A stretch of DNA of 32,737 nt from Actinomycetota bacterium (GCA_016870835.1 VGAG01000012.1:1-32737); one strand, 5' to 3'. Positions 1-9,188 are shown, counted from the first letter of the stretch. A program made the numbers and translations. The notes: generated by a model from the sequence alone, not told the origin.

Positions 1-547
1 CGAAACCAGCAAATCCTGATTGCCAGGTAAGTGAGTAGTTACGGCCTGGATCAAATCCAACGTTTGCGAGAACTTCGCGGATGTTCGCTTTATTTGGGAT
101 GTTCTCAGCGTTTAGTTCTTGGGCGTAACCCTGTTCAATCCAGCGCGCTGCCATCCAATCTGTTGGAGTGACAATGTCGTAACCAATATCAGAACCAATT
201 GCGAGTTGGCCTTGGACTTTGCCATAGAAAGAATTGTTATCGTCGATATCTTCGGTATAAGTCGCGGTAATACCAGTTGCAGCCTCGAACTTCTTAAGTG
301 TTGGGTATTCCTTCTTGTCCTCATCAAAATCTAGATAGAGCGGCCAATTTGCCCAACGAACAATTTTCTCGTCATCGCTTACATCAACGACGCCTTCGCC
401 CTGCGAACTAGTCCCACCAGTTCCGCATGCAGCTAGCGTTCCTGCTCCGACAACTGCGCCGGCGCCAATTAGAAGTGAACGACGAGTCATCTGGGCGCGA
501 ATAAGAGCGCGCGTTTCTGGAGCTATAGATCCAAAGTCTTTGTTCAT
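1..547 (-). CDS. potD: PotD-like spermidine/putrescine ABC transporter substrate-binding lipoprotein (3' part missing)
   Basis: Reading leftward from an ATG at 547 gives about 182 residues before the window ends, so the C-terminal part is missing. The N-terminus has a twin-arginine stretch (TRRSLLIG, residues 21-28), a small-residue hydrophobic segment, and a lipobox LAAC with Cys41. This suggests Tat-type export and lipid anchoring on the outer face of the membrane. The mature part carries the PotD/PotF signature region (IVRWANWPLYLD, then a periplasmic-binding fold with YDIVTPTDWMAA). The family binds putrescine or spermidine for an ABC importer. It follows a putative aminobutyraldehyde dehydrogenase by 61 bp in the same direction, so uptake and breakdown of polyamines are probably linked. 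ATG 547 is preferred over the internal Met20 because a purine-rich stretch precedes it and none precedes Met20. The exact ligand cannot be told from the sequence. Confidence 0.88.
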   Translation of the reverse strand, partial: MNKDFGSIAPETRALIRAQMTRRSLLIGAGAVVGAGTLAACGTGGTSSQGEGVVDVSDDEKIVRWANWPLYLDFDEDKKEYPTLKKFEAATGITATYTEDIDDNNSFYGKVQGQLAIGSDIGYDIVTPTDWMAARWIEQGYAQELNAENIPNKANIREVLANVGFDPGRNYSLTWQSGFAGF

Positions 548-608
548 TGATTTTCTTTCTTTTCTAGTAGGGACAGACCAGAGGGAAGTGCGGGAAATCT
601 ACCAACCA

Positions 609-2036
609 TCAAGCGTTGAGATTTGTCATGACATGCTTGATGCGGGTGTACTCCTCAAAGCCATAGCCAGATAGATCCTTGCCATAACCTGAGTGCTTAA
701 AACCACCGTGAGGCATCTCAGCCACCATCGGGATATGGGTATTTATCCAGACACAGCCAAAGTCAAAAGCCTTTGCCATGCGCATCGCTCGACCATGATC
801 TTTAGTCCAGACGCTTGAGGCGAGTCCGTACTTCACGCCATTTGCATAGCGGACGGCTTCCGCTTCATCGGTGAATTTTTGGATTGTGATGACTGGAGCG
901 AAGATTTCATTTTGAATCATTTCATCATCTTGCTTTAGGTCAGCTACAACAGTTGGGGTCCAGAAATACCCGGGGCGATTTACTTTGCTGCCACCTGCTG
1001 TAACGCGGGCATGAGATGGGACTCGACTTAGGAATCCTTCTACGCGAGCAAGCTGATTGGCGTTATTTACTGGTCCAACCAAAACATCCTCATCTGGCAT
1101 ACCGACTTTGATGTTGTTCTTTGCCTGTTCAGTAAGCAGCGCAACTACATCTTCATAAGCGCTGGCCTCAACAATGACGCGTGTGGCAGCGGTGCAATCT
1201 TGGCCGGCATTGAAGTAGCCAGCGACTGCTATCCATTCACATGCTGCTTGAAGATTTGCATCATCAAAGATTACGACTGGGGCTTTGCCGCCTAACTCAA
1301 GGTGAACTTTCTTTAGATCCTTCGAAGCTTCCTTTGCAACTTCCATACCAGCGCGGACAGAACCAGTGATAGATACAAATTGTGGAATCTCGTGATCAAC
1401 TAACAATCTTCCAGTTTCACGATCTCCAGTTACAACATTTATTACACCTTCAGGTAGAAACTCTTGCATCAACTCTGCCATCCAAATTGTTGAGACTGGG
1501 GTCGTGTCACTCGGCTTAAGGACGACGGTATTTCCAGCAGCAATTGCCGGAGCCCATTTCCATACCGCCATCATCATTGGATAGTTCCAAGGAGTTACTT
1601 GCGCGCAAACTCCGATTGGTTCGCGACGAATAAAAGATGTATGGCCTTTGAAATATTCGGCAGCAGAACGACCCTCAAGATGACGGGCAGCGCCAGCGAA
1701 GAAACGAATCTGGTCGAGCATCGGGCCAATCTCTTCGGCGCGAGTTACAGCGATTGGTTTACCTGTGTTCTCTGATTCAATCTTTATCAACTCTTCCGCG
1801 CGAGCTTCGATTGCATCGGCAATCTTGTTTATTGCTTTCTGGCGCTCACCGGGAGTCGAATCGCGCCAACTTTCAAAGGCGCTCTGGGCGGCGTTCATTG
1901 CCTTATCGATATCGGAAGCGTTAGAGACTGGCGCTTTTGCAAATACCTCACCAGTTGCAGGATTAATTAGATCCTGAGTCTTATCTGATGAAGAAGGAAC
2001 GCTCTTGCCATTGATGAAATTCTGTAGCGTCTTCAC
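609..2036 (-). CDS. patD: gamma-aminobutyraldehyde dehydrogenase (aldehyde dehydrogenase family)
   Basis: A 475-residue NAD(P)-dependent aldehyde dehydrogenase of full family length. The oxyanion Asn is at 151 (TPWNYP), the general base Glu at 247 (LELGGK), the nucleophile Cys at 281 (NAGQDCTAATR), and the cofactor Glu near 377 (NEIFAP). The wording around the active Cys and the overall length resemble the PatD/YdcW/Prr group, which oxidises 4-aminobutyraldehyde to GABA in putrescine degradation. The start is a GTG with GGAGG five bases upstream. The PotD-like binding protein next door supports polyamine catabolism. A betaine-aldehyde or other omega-aminoaldehyde dehydrogenase is the main alternative, since these subfamilies are hard to separate by eye. 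It begins 36 bp after rlmN and may be read with that operon. Confidence 0.88.
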   Translation of the reverse strand: MKTLQNFINGKSVPSSSDKTQDLINPATGEVFAKAPVSNASDIDKAMNAAQSAFESWRDSTPGERQKAINKIADAIEARAEELIKIESENTGKPIAVTRAEEIGPMLDQIRFFAGAARHLEGRSAAEYFKGHTSFIRREPIGVCAQVTPWNYPMMMAVWKWAPAIAAGNTVVLKPSDTTPVSTIWMAELMQEFLPEGVINVVTGDRETGRLLVDHEIPQFVSITGSVRAGMEVAKEASKDLKKVHLELGGKAPVVIFDDANLQAACEWIAVAGYFNAGQDCTAATRVIVEASAYEDVVALLTEQAKNNIKVGMPDEDVLVGPVNNANQLARVEGFLSRVPSHARVTAGGSKVNRPGYFWTPTVVADLKQDDEMIQNEIFAPVITIQKFTDEAEAVRYANGVKYGLASSVWTKDHGRAMRMAKAFDFGCVWINTHIPMVAEMPHGGFKHSGYGKDLSGYGFEEYTRIKHVMTNLNA

Positions 2037-2072
2037 GCAAACCTCCGCTGCCTTGGATTTAAGGTTTGGAGT

Positions 2073-3182
2073 CTAGTTATTTGGGCTAGTGATCATCAAG
2101 GTGTCATCCTTAATTTTCTCAGCAGCCGCTAGTTGGCCACATGCCCCATCAATCTCGCGCCCTCTCGTATCACGAACCGTTACCGGAACCCCGTAGTTCT
2201 CTAAGGTTCGAACAAAAGCGCGTTCATCCTCTTTGCGAGAGGCGGTCCATTTCGAACCTGGAGTTGGGTTAAGTGGAATCAGGTTTACATGGGCGTTACG
2301 GTTTTTTAACAATCTACCGAGAAGATCGGCTCGCCACGCCTGGTCGTTTACATCCTTTATCAGTGCATATTCAATTGAGTAGCGCCTTCCGGTCATATCT
2401 GAGTATTTATCGGCGGCGGCTAAAACTTCCTTCACTTTCCATCTTGTATTTATTGGAACCAAGGTGTCGCGCAGTTCATCATCCGGAGTATGAAGTGAGA
2501 CAGCGAGCGTGACTGGAATTTGCTCTTCAATTAACTTCTCAATTCCAGTAACTAAACCAACGGTTGAAAGAGTTACCGAGCGCGCTCCGATTCCAAGCCC
2601 ATCTGGTTGGGGCGAAGTTATATTTCTTAGGCTCTGTATGACAGCGTTGTAATTAGCAAGCGGCTCTCCCATTCCCATAAAGACAATATTGGAAAGTCGA
2701 ATCGGACCACCGGGCATCTCACCTCTTGCACATGCACCAGATGCAGCAACGACTTGTGCCGTAATTTCAGCAGCGCTTAAATTTCTAGTTAGCCCTGCTT
2801 GACCTGTTGCACAGAAAGGACAGTTCATTCCGCAACCGGCTTGGGAAGAAATACAAACTGTTGCTCGGTCGGGATACTTCATGAGGACTGACTCAACTAA
2901 AACGCCATCATGAAGACGCCATAAATCTTTGCGAGTAGTGCCGCCATCACAGGAAATTGAGCGCACCAAAGTTATTAACTTAGCAAGAATCTTCGATTTA
3001 ACTAGTTCTCTTGCGCTTGCCGGGAAATCACTCCATGAGTCCGGATCATCGTTGTAATGCGTGAAGTAGTGGGTTGCAATCTGGTTGGCACGAAATGCCG
3101 GAAGGTCAAAGCCTTGAACCCATTCACGCCGTTGCTCGGCTGGGATATCAGAGAAGTGTTCGGGCGCCTTTCCTTTACTCAT
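2073..3182 (-). CDS. rlmN: 23S rRNA (A2503)/tRNA (A37) C2-methyltransferase RlmN
   Basis: A 369-residue radical-SAM enzyme that methylates C2 of A2503 in 23S rRNA and, in many bacteria, A37 of some tRNAs. The [4Fe-4S] motif CxxxCxxC is at Cys117, Cys121 and Cys124. Cys110 lies seven residues upstream and Cys348 lies in DGACGQLA near the C-terminus; these match the two additional mechanistic cysteines of E. coli RlmN. The [21 protein letters not shown] region is the usual SAM-binding GEP segment. The ATG overlaps the cdsA stop in an ATGA arrangement, so the two are probably translationally coupled. The rpsB-tsf-pyrH-frr-cdsA-rlmN order is common in actinobacteria. All expected catalytic cysteines are present. 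Cfr-type C8 methylation is unlikely given this housekeeping setting. Confidence 0.96.
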   Translation of the reverse strand: MSKGKAPEHFSDIPAEQRREWVQGFDLPAFRANQIATHYFTHYNDDPDSWSDFPASARELVKSKILAKLITLVRSISCDGGTTRKDLWRLHDGVLVESVLMKYPDRATVCISSQAGCGMNCPFCATGQAGLTRNLSAAEITAQVVAASGACARGEMPGGPIRLSNIVFMGMGEPLANYNAVIQSLRNITSPQPDGLGIGARSVTLSTVGLVTGIEKLIEEQIPVTLAVSLHTPDDELRDTLVPINTRWKVKEVLAAADKYSDMTGRRYSIEYALIKDVNDQAWRADLLGRLLKNRNAHVNLIPLNPTPGSKWTASRKEDERAFVRTLENYGVPVTVRDTRGREIDGACGQLAAAEKIKDDTLMITSPNN

Positions 3183-4024
3183 CCGAACCGCTTAAGAACT
3201 TCGATGATGCCCCAGAAAACTGGCGCTGTAATTAGCGCCGAATCGATTCGATCCAACATTCCGCCATGTCCGGGAAGAACTGTGCCCATATCTTTAAGAG
3301 CAAGGTCACGCTTTATTGCGCTCTCAATCAAATCACCAACAGTTGCCGCTAGCACGCCAGCGACTCCGGCAAGGGCTCCAATCCAATAATCACGCTCAAG
3401 CCAATAATCAAAGGTGAGCGCCGTTCCGAGCGCGGTAAATAAGAGCCCGCCGATAAAACCTTCCCAAGTCTTCTTAGGAGAAATCTTTGGGGCCATCGGA
3501 TGCTTTCCAATTAGTACCCCGGTTAAGTAAGCAAAGGTGTCATTAAGACCGACAATGAAGACCAAGACACATATGTAGGCAAACCCATCTCCAGATCTTG
3601 CAAGTAAGAATATGAAGCCAGAGATAAAACCTGGGTACATAAGTGCAAAAGCGGTACCAGTTGCTTGCTTAACAAACCCTTCAGTTCCTCGAAGTAATTG
3701 GAGGAAAAACAGAACAATTACTGAGGCAACAAAGGAGATAGTGAGCCCGGGAAGGCCAGCGAACCAAGCACTCGTAATCATCGCCGTTGTGGCTATAAGT
3801 AGTTGTGGGAAATTAACTTTTATCTCGCGAGCGTTAAATGCCGTGCTCAATTCGTGGAGCGCAAGTAATACGGCAGTAAGAACAAAGGCCGCGAAAAGAA
3901 TTGGTACGAAGGCGATTGAGGTAAAAATAATTGCAAGTAGAGCTAGGCCAACAATTATCGACGGAATTAACTTGCGACCGGCCTTCTTATTTATCGCCTC
4001 GTTAATAGAGTGTAGATCGCTCAT
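3179..4024 (-). CDS. cdsA: phosphatidate cytidylyltransferase (CDP-diacylglycerol synthase)
   Basis: A 281-residue polytopic membrane protein, about the usual CdsA length. It makes CDP-diacylglycerol from phosphatidate and CTP, the branch-point precursor for phospholipids including phosphatidylinositol and cardiolipin. Hydrophobic segments cover most of residues 20-225. The C-terminal family signature is clear: [18 protein letters not shown] followed by [13 protein letters not shown], which holds the Asp residues that bind metal and substrate. Charged, Lys-rich residues at the N-terminus precede the first membrane segment. It lies 15 bp after frr and its TGA overlaps the rlmN ATG. No missing motif was seen. 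Confidence 0.95.
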   Translation of the reverse strand: MSDLHSINEAINKKAGRKLIPSIIVGLALLAIIFTSIAFVPILFAAFVLTAVLLALHELSTAFNAREIKVNFPQLLIATTAMITSAWFAGLPGLTISFVASVIVLFFLQLLRGTEGFVKQATGTAFALMYPGFISGFIFLLARSGDGFAYICVLVFIVGLNDTFAYLTGVLIGKHPMAPKISPKKTWEGFIGGLLFTALGTALTFDYWLERDYWIGALAGVAGVLAATVGDLIESAIKRDLALKDMGTVLPGHGGMLDRIDSALITAPVFWGIIEVLKRFG

Positions 4025-4039
4025 AGCGGAAGCGAGGCT

Positions 4040-4600
4040 TTAGACCTCGAGTAGCTCTGCCTCTTTATGCTTTAGTAGATCATCGATTTTTGCGACGTGA
4101 TCCGAGGTAAGTTTCTCTAGTTCCTTCTCGCCACGAGTTAAATCATCTTTTCCGATCTTGCCATCCTTCTCAAGCTTCTCCATCGCATCTTTTGCATTAC
4201 GGCGGATAGCGCGGATTGCGACCCGTGAATCTTCCGCTTTTCCTTTTGCAATCTTGATAAATTCCTTACGGCGCTCCTCGGTTAATTGTGGGAAATTAAC
4301 TCGGATAACATTTCCATCTCCCCCAGGATTTACCCCGAGATCGGATTCGCGAATAGCTTTCTCAATCGAAGCGGTTGCGCCCTTGTCATAAGGGGTAATG
4401 AGAGCAAGGCGAGCCTCAGGGACTTGGACGGTTGCAAGTTGTGAGAGCGGCGTTGCGGTTCCGTAATACTCGACCATAATTTTTGCGAACATCGAAGGAT
4501 GTGCGCGTCCGGTTCTAATAGCGGCGAAATCTTCCTTTGCGACATCGACAGCTTTATTCATCTTGGTATTCGCATCTGCGAGTACTGGTTGAGTTGTCAT
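4040..4600 (-). CDS. frr: ribosome recycling factor
   Basis: A 186-residue protein, the standard RRF length. With EF-G it splits the post-termination ribosome in the cytosol. The three-helix coiled core can be read as an N-terminal helix (NTKMNKAVDVAKEDFAAIRTGRAHP), a beta-rich head with YYGTATPLSQLATV and VPEARLALITPYD, and a long Lys/Glu-rich C-terminal helix pair containing LTEERRKEFIKIAK. The conserved RTGRA...P motif near residues 29-36 is intact. The ATG has GGGAG four bases upstream. It follows pyrH by 38 bp in the conserved pyrH-frr pair. Confidence 0.97.
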   Translation of the reverse strand: MTTQPVLADANTKMNKAVDVAKEDFAAIRTGRAHPSMFAKIMVEYYGTATPLSQLATVQVPEARLALITPYDKGATASIEKAIRESDLGVNPGGDGNVIRVNFPQLTEERRKEFIKIAKGKAEDSRVAIRAIRRNAKDAMEKLEKDGKIGKDDLTRGEKELEKLTSDHVAKIDDLLKHKEAELLEV

Positions 4601-4638
4601 GTCGCTCCCTTTATCTACCGAGTTATCTCAATCAACAA

Positions 4639-5361
4639 TTAGTTGACCAAGGTCCCTATCTTCTCACCGCGAACGGCTCTTGCAATATTGCCCTTCTCAA
4701 GCAAATTAAAGACCACAATCGGCAACTTATTCTCACGGCAGAGCGAGAAGGCGGCTGCATCGGCAACTGCTAGCGACTTACTTAAGACCTCGTCGTAAGA
4801 GATGTAATCAAACTTTTTGGCGCTTTTATCTCTTCTTGGATCTGCGTTATAAACACCATCAACGCCACTCTTTGCAAGAAGCAGCGCATCAACGCCAATT
4901 TCAAGTGCGCGCTGGGCGGCAACGGTATCGGTTGTGAAAAATGGCATTCCTGCTCCAGCGCCGAAGATCACAACTCGACCTTTTTCAAGATGGCGGATTG
5001 AGCGGCGTGGGATGTAAGGCTCTGCAACTTGACCCATTGTGATTGCAGTTTGAACTCGGGTATCGATTCCCTCTTTCTCAAGGAAATCTTGAAGCGCAAG
5101 GCAGTTCATTACTGTGCCGAGCATGCCCATATAGTCAGCGCGAGCGCGATCCATTCCGCGCTGTTGCAACTCTGCGCCACGGAAGTAATTACCGCCACCG
5201 ACGACGATTGCGACTTCTACCCCGGAGCGGACAACATCTGCGATCTGTTTTGCGACATCATTTACAACATCGGGATCAACACCGAGGCCTTTCTCGCCAC
5301 CGAATACTTCGCCAGAAAGTTTAAGGAGCACTCGTTTATAGCTCTTACGTTCATTAGCCAT
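4639..5361 (-). CDS. pyrH: uridylate kinase (UMP kinase)
   Basis: A 240-residue hexameric-type bacterial UMP kinase of the amino acid kinase fold, converting UMP to UDP in pyrimidine nucleotide synthesis. Visible motifs are KLSGE at 14-18 (phosphate binding), [10 protein letters not shown] at 53-62, the UMP-binding segment [13 protein letters not shown] at 71-83, and a C-terminal [13 protein letters not shown] typical of PyrH. The start ATG has AAGGAG about eight bases upstream. It sits between tsf and frr in the conserved order, 48 bp after tsf. Length and motifs are normal. Confidence 0.97.
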   Translation of the reverse strand: MANERKSYKRVLLKLSGEVFGGEKGLGVDPDVVNDVAKQIADVVRSGVEVAIVVGGGNYFRGAELQQRGMDRARADYMGMLGTVMNCLALQDFLEKEGIDTRVQTAITMGQVAEPYIPRRSIRHLEKGRVVIFGAGAGMPFFTTDTVAAQRALEIGVDALLLAKSGVDGVYNADPRRDKSAKKFDYISYDEVLSKSLAVADAAAFSLCRENKLPIVVFNLLEKGNIARAVRGEKIGTLVN

Positions 5362-5409
5362 CCGAGTGCTCCTTCCAGACCTAATTCTACTTCTTTGGTT
5401 GCGTTTACC

Positions 5410-6237
5410 TTACTGTCCTACGCGGAAGCGATAGAACTTTGTTATTGCAACGCCACCTTCGGTTGCTACCTGTTGGACGCTCTTCTTCTGGTCTTTAGCG
5501 AAGGCCTGCTCAAGTAGAGCAACTTCCTTCACAAAGCCAGTCACGCGACCATCCACGATCTTTGCAATCGCGGCATCAGGCTTACCTTCATTACGAGCAG
5601 TCTCCTCAGCCAGGCGACGCTCATTTGCAATTACATCAGCAGGTATCTCATCGCGTTGTAGGTACGTTGGCGCAAAGGCGGCAATATGTTGGGCCACATC
5701 TTTTCCAACTTCGCTATTTGCTTTGTTCATACCAACAATAACGCCAACTTGTGGTGGTAGGTCGGGGCTAGTGCGATGTAGATAAAGTGCATTTGCGCTT
5801 GAATCAATCACAGCAATCCGGCGAAGTTCAATCTTCTCACCGAGGGTTGCATTCGCTTCATCAATCGCGGCCTGGACGGATTTCCCATTAGGCAGATTTG
5901 AGGCAACAAATGCCGCTAAATCAGATTGCTTTGAAGCGAAAAGATGTGAGACCAACTCTTCTGCCACAGCTTGGAAGCGCTCGCCCTTAGCAACGAAATC
6001 TGTTTCGCAATTCAACTCAAGCAAGACCGCAGCCCCGTCATCGGACTTTGCAGTAACTAGCCCGTTTGAAGTTGCTCGCCCTTCGCGTTTTGTGACGCCC
6101 TTTAAGCCCTTTACACGGATAACTTCGATTGCCTTATCAAAGTCGCCACCAGTCTCATCGAGTGCTTTCTTGCAATCGAGCATTCCGGCAGCAGTTACCT
6201 CGCGAAGACGCTTTACATCATCTGCTGTGTAAGCCAC
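5410..6237 (-). CDS. tsf: elongation factor Ts
   Basis: A 275-residue guanine nucleotide exchange factor for EF-Tu. The N-terminal UBA-like domain is recognisable (VKRLREVTAAGMLDCKKAL, about residues 9-26) and the TDFV motif that contacts EF-Tu is at 79-82. The core is followed by a C-terminal part ending in VGQ. The start codon is GTG at 6237-6235, and the rpsB stop TAA occupies the three bases immediately before it, leaving no gap. The upstream Shine-Dalgarno is poor, so translation is probably coupled to rpsB. This placement right after rpsB is nearly universal in bacteria. Confidence 0.97.
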   Translation of the reverse strand: MAYTADDVKRLREVTAAGMLDCKKALDETGGDFDKAIEVIRVKGLKGVTKREGRATSNGLVTAKSDDGAAVLLELNCETDFVAKGERFQAVAEELVSHLFASKQSDLAAFVASNLPNGKSVQAAIDEANATLGEKIELRRIAVIDSSANALYLHRTSPDLPPQVGVIVGMNKANSEVGKDVAQHIAAFAPTYLQRDEIPADVIANERRLAEETARNEGKPDAAIAKIVDGRVTGFVKEVALLEQAFAKDQKKSVQQVATEGGVAITKFYRFRVGQ

Positions 6238-7062
6238 TTAGGAACCTGCACTTTCAGTTGCGCCTTCAGTTGCTGGCGCTCCAAGTAGATCCTTCTCCCA
6301 ATCTGCAAGAGGTTCACCAGCTGCAACAGTTTCCGCTCCAGCCTTTGCGGCTTCGGCCGCTTCCTTTGCGATGTTGGCAGAGCGCGCCTGTAGTCCAGCG
6401 GCTATCGCATCAGCAATAACGCGAGTTAAAAGTTGGATTGAACGGATTGCATCATCATTTCCAGGAATCTTGAAATCAACTTCATCTGGGTCGCAATTAG
6501 TATCAAGGATTGCGATGACTGGGATTCCGAGTTTCTTCGCCTCAGCAACAGCGAGGTGCTCAAGCTTTGTATCTACAACCCAGACAGCCGCAGGCAACTT
6601 TGTCATATTGCGAATACCGTCGAGGTTCTTATTTAGCTTCTCGCGCTCACGACGGAGCAAGAGCAATTCCTTCTTAGTTAATACTTGATCATTTGAAGCT
6701 TCTAGCGCTTCTAATTCTTTTAGACGCTGAACGCGCTTATAAACAGTCGGGAAATTTGTGAGCATTCCACCGAGCCAACGCTCAGTCACGTATGGCATAC
6801 CAACGCGCTTTGCCTGGGTCTGGATTGGTTCGTGTGCTTGTTTCTTAGTGCCGACAAAGAGGATGTTTCCACCCTTTGCGACTGTATCTTTAACAAAGTC
6901 ATATGCCTTATCAATAAGTGCAAGTGACTGTTGGATATCGATTATGTAGATACCGTTGCGCTCGGTGAAAATAAAGCGCTTCATCTTTGGATTCCAGCGA
7001 CGAGTCTGGTGTCCGAAATGAACACCGCTGTCGAGGAGTTCTCGCATTGTTACAACCGCCAT
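6238..7062 (-). CDS. rpsB: 30S ribosomal protein S2
   Basis: A 274-residue S2 protein starting [19 protein letters not shown], the standard opening, with the conserved [11 protein letters not shown] region next. It binds the 30S head/body junction and is needed for mRNA docking. An in-frame ATG 18 nt upstream (7080) would lengthen it, but AAGGAG lies inside that extension, eight bases ahead of the ATG at 7062. The shorter start is therefore chosen. The Ala/Glu-rich C-terminal extension (about residues 230-274) is common in actinobacterial S2. The long upstream leader contains several hairpins and may mediate feedback control. Confidence 0.97.
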   Translation of the reverse strand: MAVVTMRELLDSGVHFGHQTRRWNPKMKRFIFTERNGIYIIDIQQSLALIDKAYDFVKDTVAKGGNILFVGTKKQAHEPIQTQAKRVGMPYVTERWLGGMLTNFPTVYKRVQRLKELEALEASNDQVLTKKELLLLRREREKLNKNLDGIRNMTKLPAAVWVVDTKLEHLAVAEAKKLGIPVIAILDTNCDPDEVDFKIPGNDDAIRSIQLLTRVIADAIAAGLQARSANIAKEAAEAAKAGAETVAAGEPLADWEKDLLGAPATEGATESAGS

Positions 7063-7242
7063 GGCGGCACGCTCCTTCATGCGAACTTTTTTCGTTCGCC
7101 TCGGTTGGTGAGCTAGCGCTTTGCTAACTCTCTAGCGTCTTGGCACCGACTGGCTCATTAGAGCCGGACCGAAATGGCTTCCTCTTTATCTCGCGAGCAG
7201 CGAGGAGAGGTAGACGCGTGAAGTCACAGATTGCTCTGTGCG
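7063..7242 (-). ncRNA. structured 5' leader of rpsB (candidate cis-regulatory RNA)
   Basis: From the predicted transcription start near 7242 to the rpsB ATG there are about 180 nt able to form several local hairpins. They are: a 6-bp stem closed by a GCAA tetraloop at 7225-7240; a two-part stem at 7181-7210 (AGAGG/CCTCT outer, CTCGC/GCGAG inner); a 5-bp GGCTC/GAGCC stem at 7152-7165; GCTAG/CTAGC at 7112-7136; and GCGAAC/GTTCGC with an A-rich loop at 7081-7099, one base before the Shine-Dalgarno region. Autoregulation by S2 through the rpsB leader is known in E. coli. Whether this RNA does the same is inference. No large ORF of its own is credible here. Confidence 0.45.
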
Positions 7243-7248
7243 GAGCGC

Positions 7249-7279
7249 ATACTACCTGGGTAGATTGAAGGCATGGCAA
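7249..7279 (-). promoter_or_regulatory. predicted rpsB promoter
   Basis: On the minus strand TTGCCA (7279-7274) and TAGTAT (7254-7249) are separated by 19 bp, matching -35 and -10 consensus with a slightly long spacer. The -35 overlaps the glpX start codon on the other strand, so the two divergent genes share very little control DNA. The predicted start of transcription is near 7242. Confidence 0.4.
7261..7266 (+). promoter_or_regulatory. possible -10 box of glpX
   Basis: TAGATT fits the TANNNT pattern and ends six bases before the glpX ATG, the spacing expected when transcription starts at the start codon. No good -35 is visible at 16-19 bp, so the call is weak. Confidence 0.25.
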
Positions 7280-8229
7280 ATGCAGTTCCCTCGCGAAACC
7301 TCGCCTTGGAACTTGTCCGGGTAACTGAAACTGCCGCAATCGCAGCCTCAAGATGGGTCGGCCGGGGCGATAAAAATGAAGCTGATCAATCCGCCGTCGA
7401 TGGCATGCGCAAGATGATCAACACCGTCGCTATGGATGGAATCATCGTGATTGGTGAGGGAGAGAAGGACCAAGCCCCGATGCTTTATAACGGTGAGCGC
7501 GTTGGCGATGGAACCGGACCCAAAGTAGATGTTGCTGTAGATCCCATAGATGGAACCACACTCACATCAAAGGGAATGGCAAATGCAATTAGCGTCATCG
7601 CACTTGCCGAACGCGGCACCATGTTTGATCCCACTGCAATTTTCTATATGCGAAAGATCGCCGTAGGTCCGGAGGCTGCTGGGGTAATAGATATAACTGC
7701 GCCGACAGATGTAAACCTAAAGAAGATTGCTAAGGCCAAGGGTTTAGATGTCGAATCGCTAACTGTCGTATTGCTTGACCGGCCACGTCATGATGAATTA
7801 GTAAAAGAAATCCGCGCCGTTGGATCCCGAATTAAATTTATAACCGATGGTGATGTTGCCGGTGCGGTAGAGGCGGCCAGGCCAGGAACTGGTATTGATG
7901 TTCTGATGGGAATTGGAGGCACACCCGAAGGAATTATCGCGGCCTGTGCCATGAAATGCCTTGGGGGCGAGATCCAAGGAATCCTGCATCCTCGAAGTGA
8001 TGAAGAGCGGACAAATGCAACGAATAAGGGGTTTGACCTGACAAAGGTTTTACAAACGAATGACTTAGTGAAAGGTGAAGATGTCTTCTTCGCTGCAACC
8101 GGAATTACGGATGGCGAATTACTTTCGGGAATCCGTTACACAAGTACTCATATCGAATCAAATTCTTTAGTGATGCGTTCAAGATCGAAGACAATTAGAA
8201 CGATATATAGCGAGCACCCGCTCGTTTAG
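7273..8229 (+). CDS. glpX: fructose-1,6-bisphosphatase class II
   Basis: A 318-residue GlpX-type phosphatase that removes the 1-phosphate from fructose 1,6-bisphosphate in gluconeogenesis. In actinobacteria this class is usually the main FBPase. Metal and substrate motifs are visible: GRGDKNEAD at 30-38, IGEGE at 60-64, and the DPIDGT signature at 90-95. The [18 protein letters not shown] region lies near the middle. The start is an ATG with GAAGG only one base upstream, unusually close. A TAGATT hexamer six bases before the ATG could instead be a -10 giving a nearly leaderless mRNA. It is divergent from rpsB and convergent with xerC, with 15 bp between the two stop codons. Confidence 0.95.
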   Translation: MANAVPSRNLALELVRVTETAAIAASRWVGRGDKNEADQSAVDGMRKMINTVAMDGIIVIGEGEKDQAPMLYNGERVGDGTGPKVDVAVDPIDGTTLTSKGMANAISVIALAERGTMFDPTAIFYMRKIAVGPEAAGVIDITAPTDVNLKKIAKAKGLDVESLTVVLLDRPRHDELVKEIRAVGSRIKFITDGDVAGAVEAARPGTGIDVLMGIGGTPEGIIAACAMKCLGGEIQGILHPRSDEERTNATNKGFDLTKVLQTNDLVKGEDVFFAATGITDGELLSGIRYTSTHIESNSLVMRSRSKTIRTIYSEHPLV

Positions 8230-8244
8230 TTAAACTCTTTTGGT

Positions 8245-9156
8245 TCAAGCTCTTGGATGGGCTTGTTCGTAAGCTTTCTTCAATCTCTCTTCGGTCACAT
8301 GAGTGTAAATCTGGGTAGTTGAAAGAGAGGAGTGGCCGAGAATCTCCTGTACGGTTCTTAAATCAGCACCCCCTTCAAGTAAATGGGTAGCGGCTGAATG
8401 GCGAAGTGCATGTGGCCCAAGTCTTAGATCACGTCCAATCGCTTCAGTTGCCTCATAGACAACATCTCGCACTACGCGTTGATCAATTCGCTTTCCTCTC
8501 GAGCCAAGAAAAAGTGCAGCCCCACTTGAATAATTTGCCAACTTAGCTCTTGCCTCATTTAGCCATCTATCGATTGCGCGTAAAGCGGGAAGCCCGAGAG
8601 GAACAATGCGCTCTCGATTACCTTTTCCGATTACGCGAAGAGTGCACCGCTCGCGATCAACATCGCCAAGGTCAAGTCCAACTAGCTCTGAGACACGGAT
8701 TCCGCTTCCATACAAGACTTCTACTATCGCAAGATCTCTAATTGAATTTGGAGACTCATCTTCCGATGCTCGCTGCTCAAGATATGCGATTACTTCGGAT
8801 GCGCTATCGATATCCAAGATTTCTGGAAGAGCGCGTTCAGGTCTTGGCGCAACTAAATCTCGCCCGATGTCTTTCGCAAGCCACCCATGTTTTGCGCCCC
8901 AATATGTAAAGGCCCTTATTGAAACAACGCGACGAGTAATTGAGGCTCTCGCTGCTCCACGAACTTGAAGATTAGCTAGCCAGGAGCGGAGATGATTGAG
9001 TTCTAATTGTGAGAATTCCGTGATGCCCAACTCATTTATATGGGTAAGCATGGACTCTAAATCAGCCAAATATGCACGGACCGAATTTTCCGAGAGATTT
9101 CGCTCGGTTCGAAGGTGCTCTCCGTACGCGCGCTCGAGATCTTGGTCAAGCGACAT
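8245..9156 (-). CDS. xerC: site-specific tyrosine recombinase XerC
   Basis: A 303-residue tyrosine recombinase with an N-terminal core-binding domain (about 1-100) and a C-terminal catalytic domain. The catalytic set is complete: Arg154 (GSGIRVSEL), Lys178 (VIGKGN), His249 and Arg252 (GPHALRHS), His275 (LGHSS) and Tyr284 (TQIYTHV). Such proteins resolve chromosome dimers at dif. The length, absence of neighbouring mobile genes, and position close to rpsB (as in other actinobacteria) favour the housekeeping XerC over a phage integrase. XerD is not in this window. The start ATG lacks a strong Shine-Dalgarno. Confidence 0.9.
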   Translation of the reverse strand: MSLDQDLERAYGEHLRTERNLSENSVRAYLADLESMLTHINELGITEFSQLELNHLRSWLANLQVRGAARASITRRVVSIRAFTYWGAKHGWLAKDIGRDLVAPRPERALPEILDIDSASEVIAYLEQRASEDESPNSIRDLAIVEVLYGSGIRVSELVGLDLGDVDRERCTLRVIGKGNRERIVPLGLPALRAIDRWLNEARAKLANYSSGAALFLGSRGKRIDQRVVRDVVYEATEAIGRDLRLGPHALRHSAATHLLEGGADLRTVQEILGHSSLSTTQIYTHVTEERLKKAYEQAHPRA

Positions 9157-9188
9157 AGCAAAAGGTTACTCGTCTTTATGGCTGGGGG

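Noticed and set aside
5029-5517. 162-codon plus-strand frame opposite pyrH and tsf
   Set aside because: It spans two conserved minus-strand genes and has no family resemblance.
7063-7080. Longer rpsB start at 7080
   Set aside because: The extension contains the AAGGAG ribosome site for the ATG at 7062 and adds residues not seen in S2 proteins.
7124-7351. 75-codon minus-strand frame across the rpsB leader and antisense to the glpX start
   Set aside because: Arg/Leu/Gln-rich shadow of glpX with no Shine-Dalgarno; the leader is better explained as structured RNA.
8245-9156. XerC-like protein as a phage or integron integrase
   Set aside because: Standard XerC length and residues, housekeeping neighbours, and no other mobile-element genes or direct repeats.
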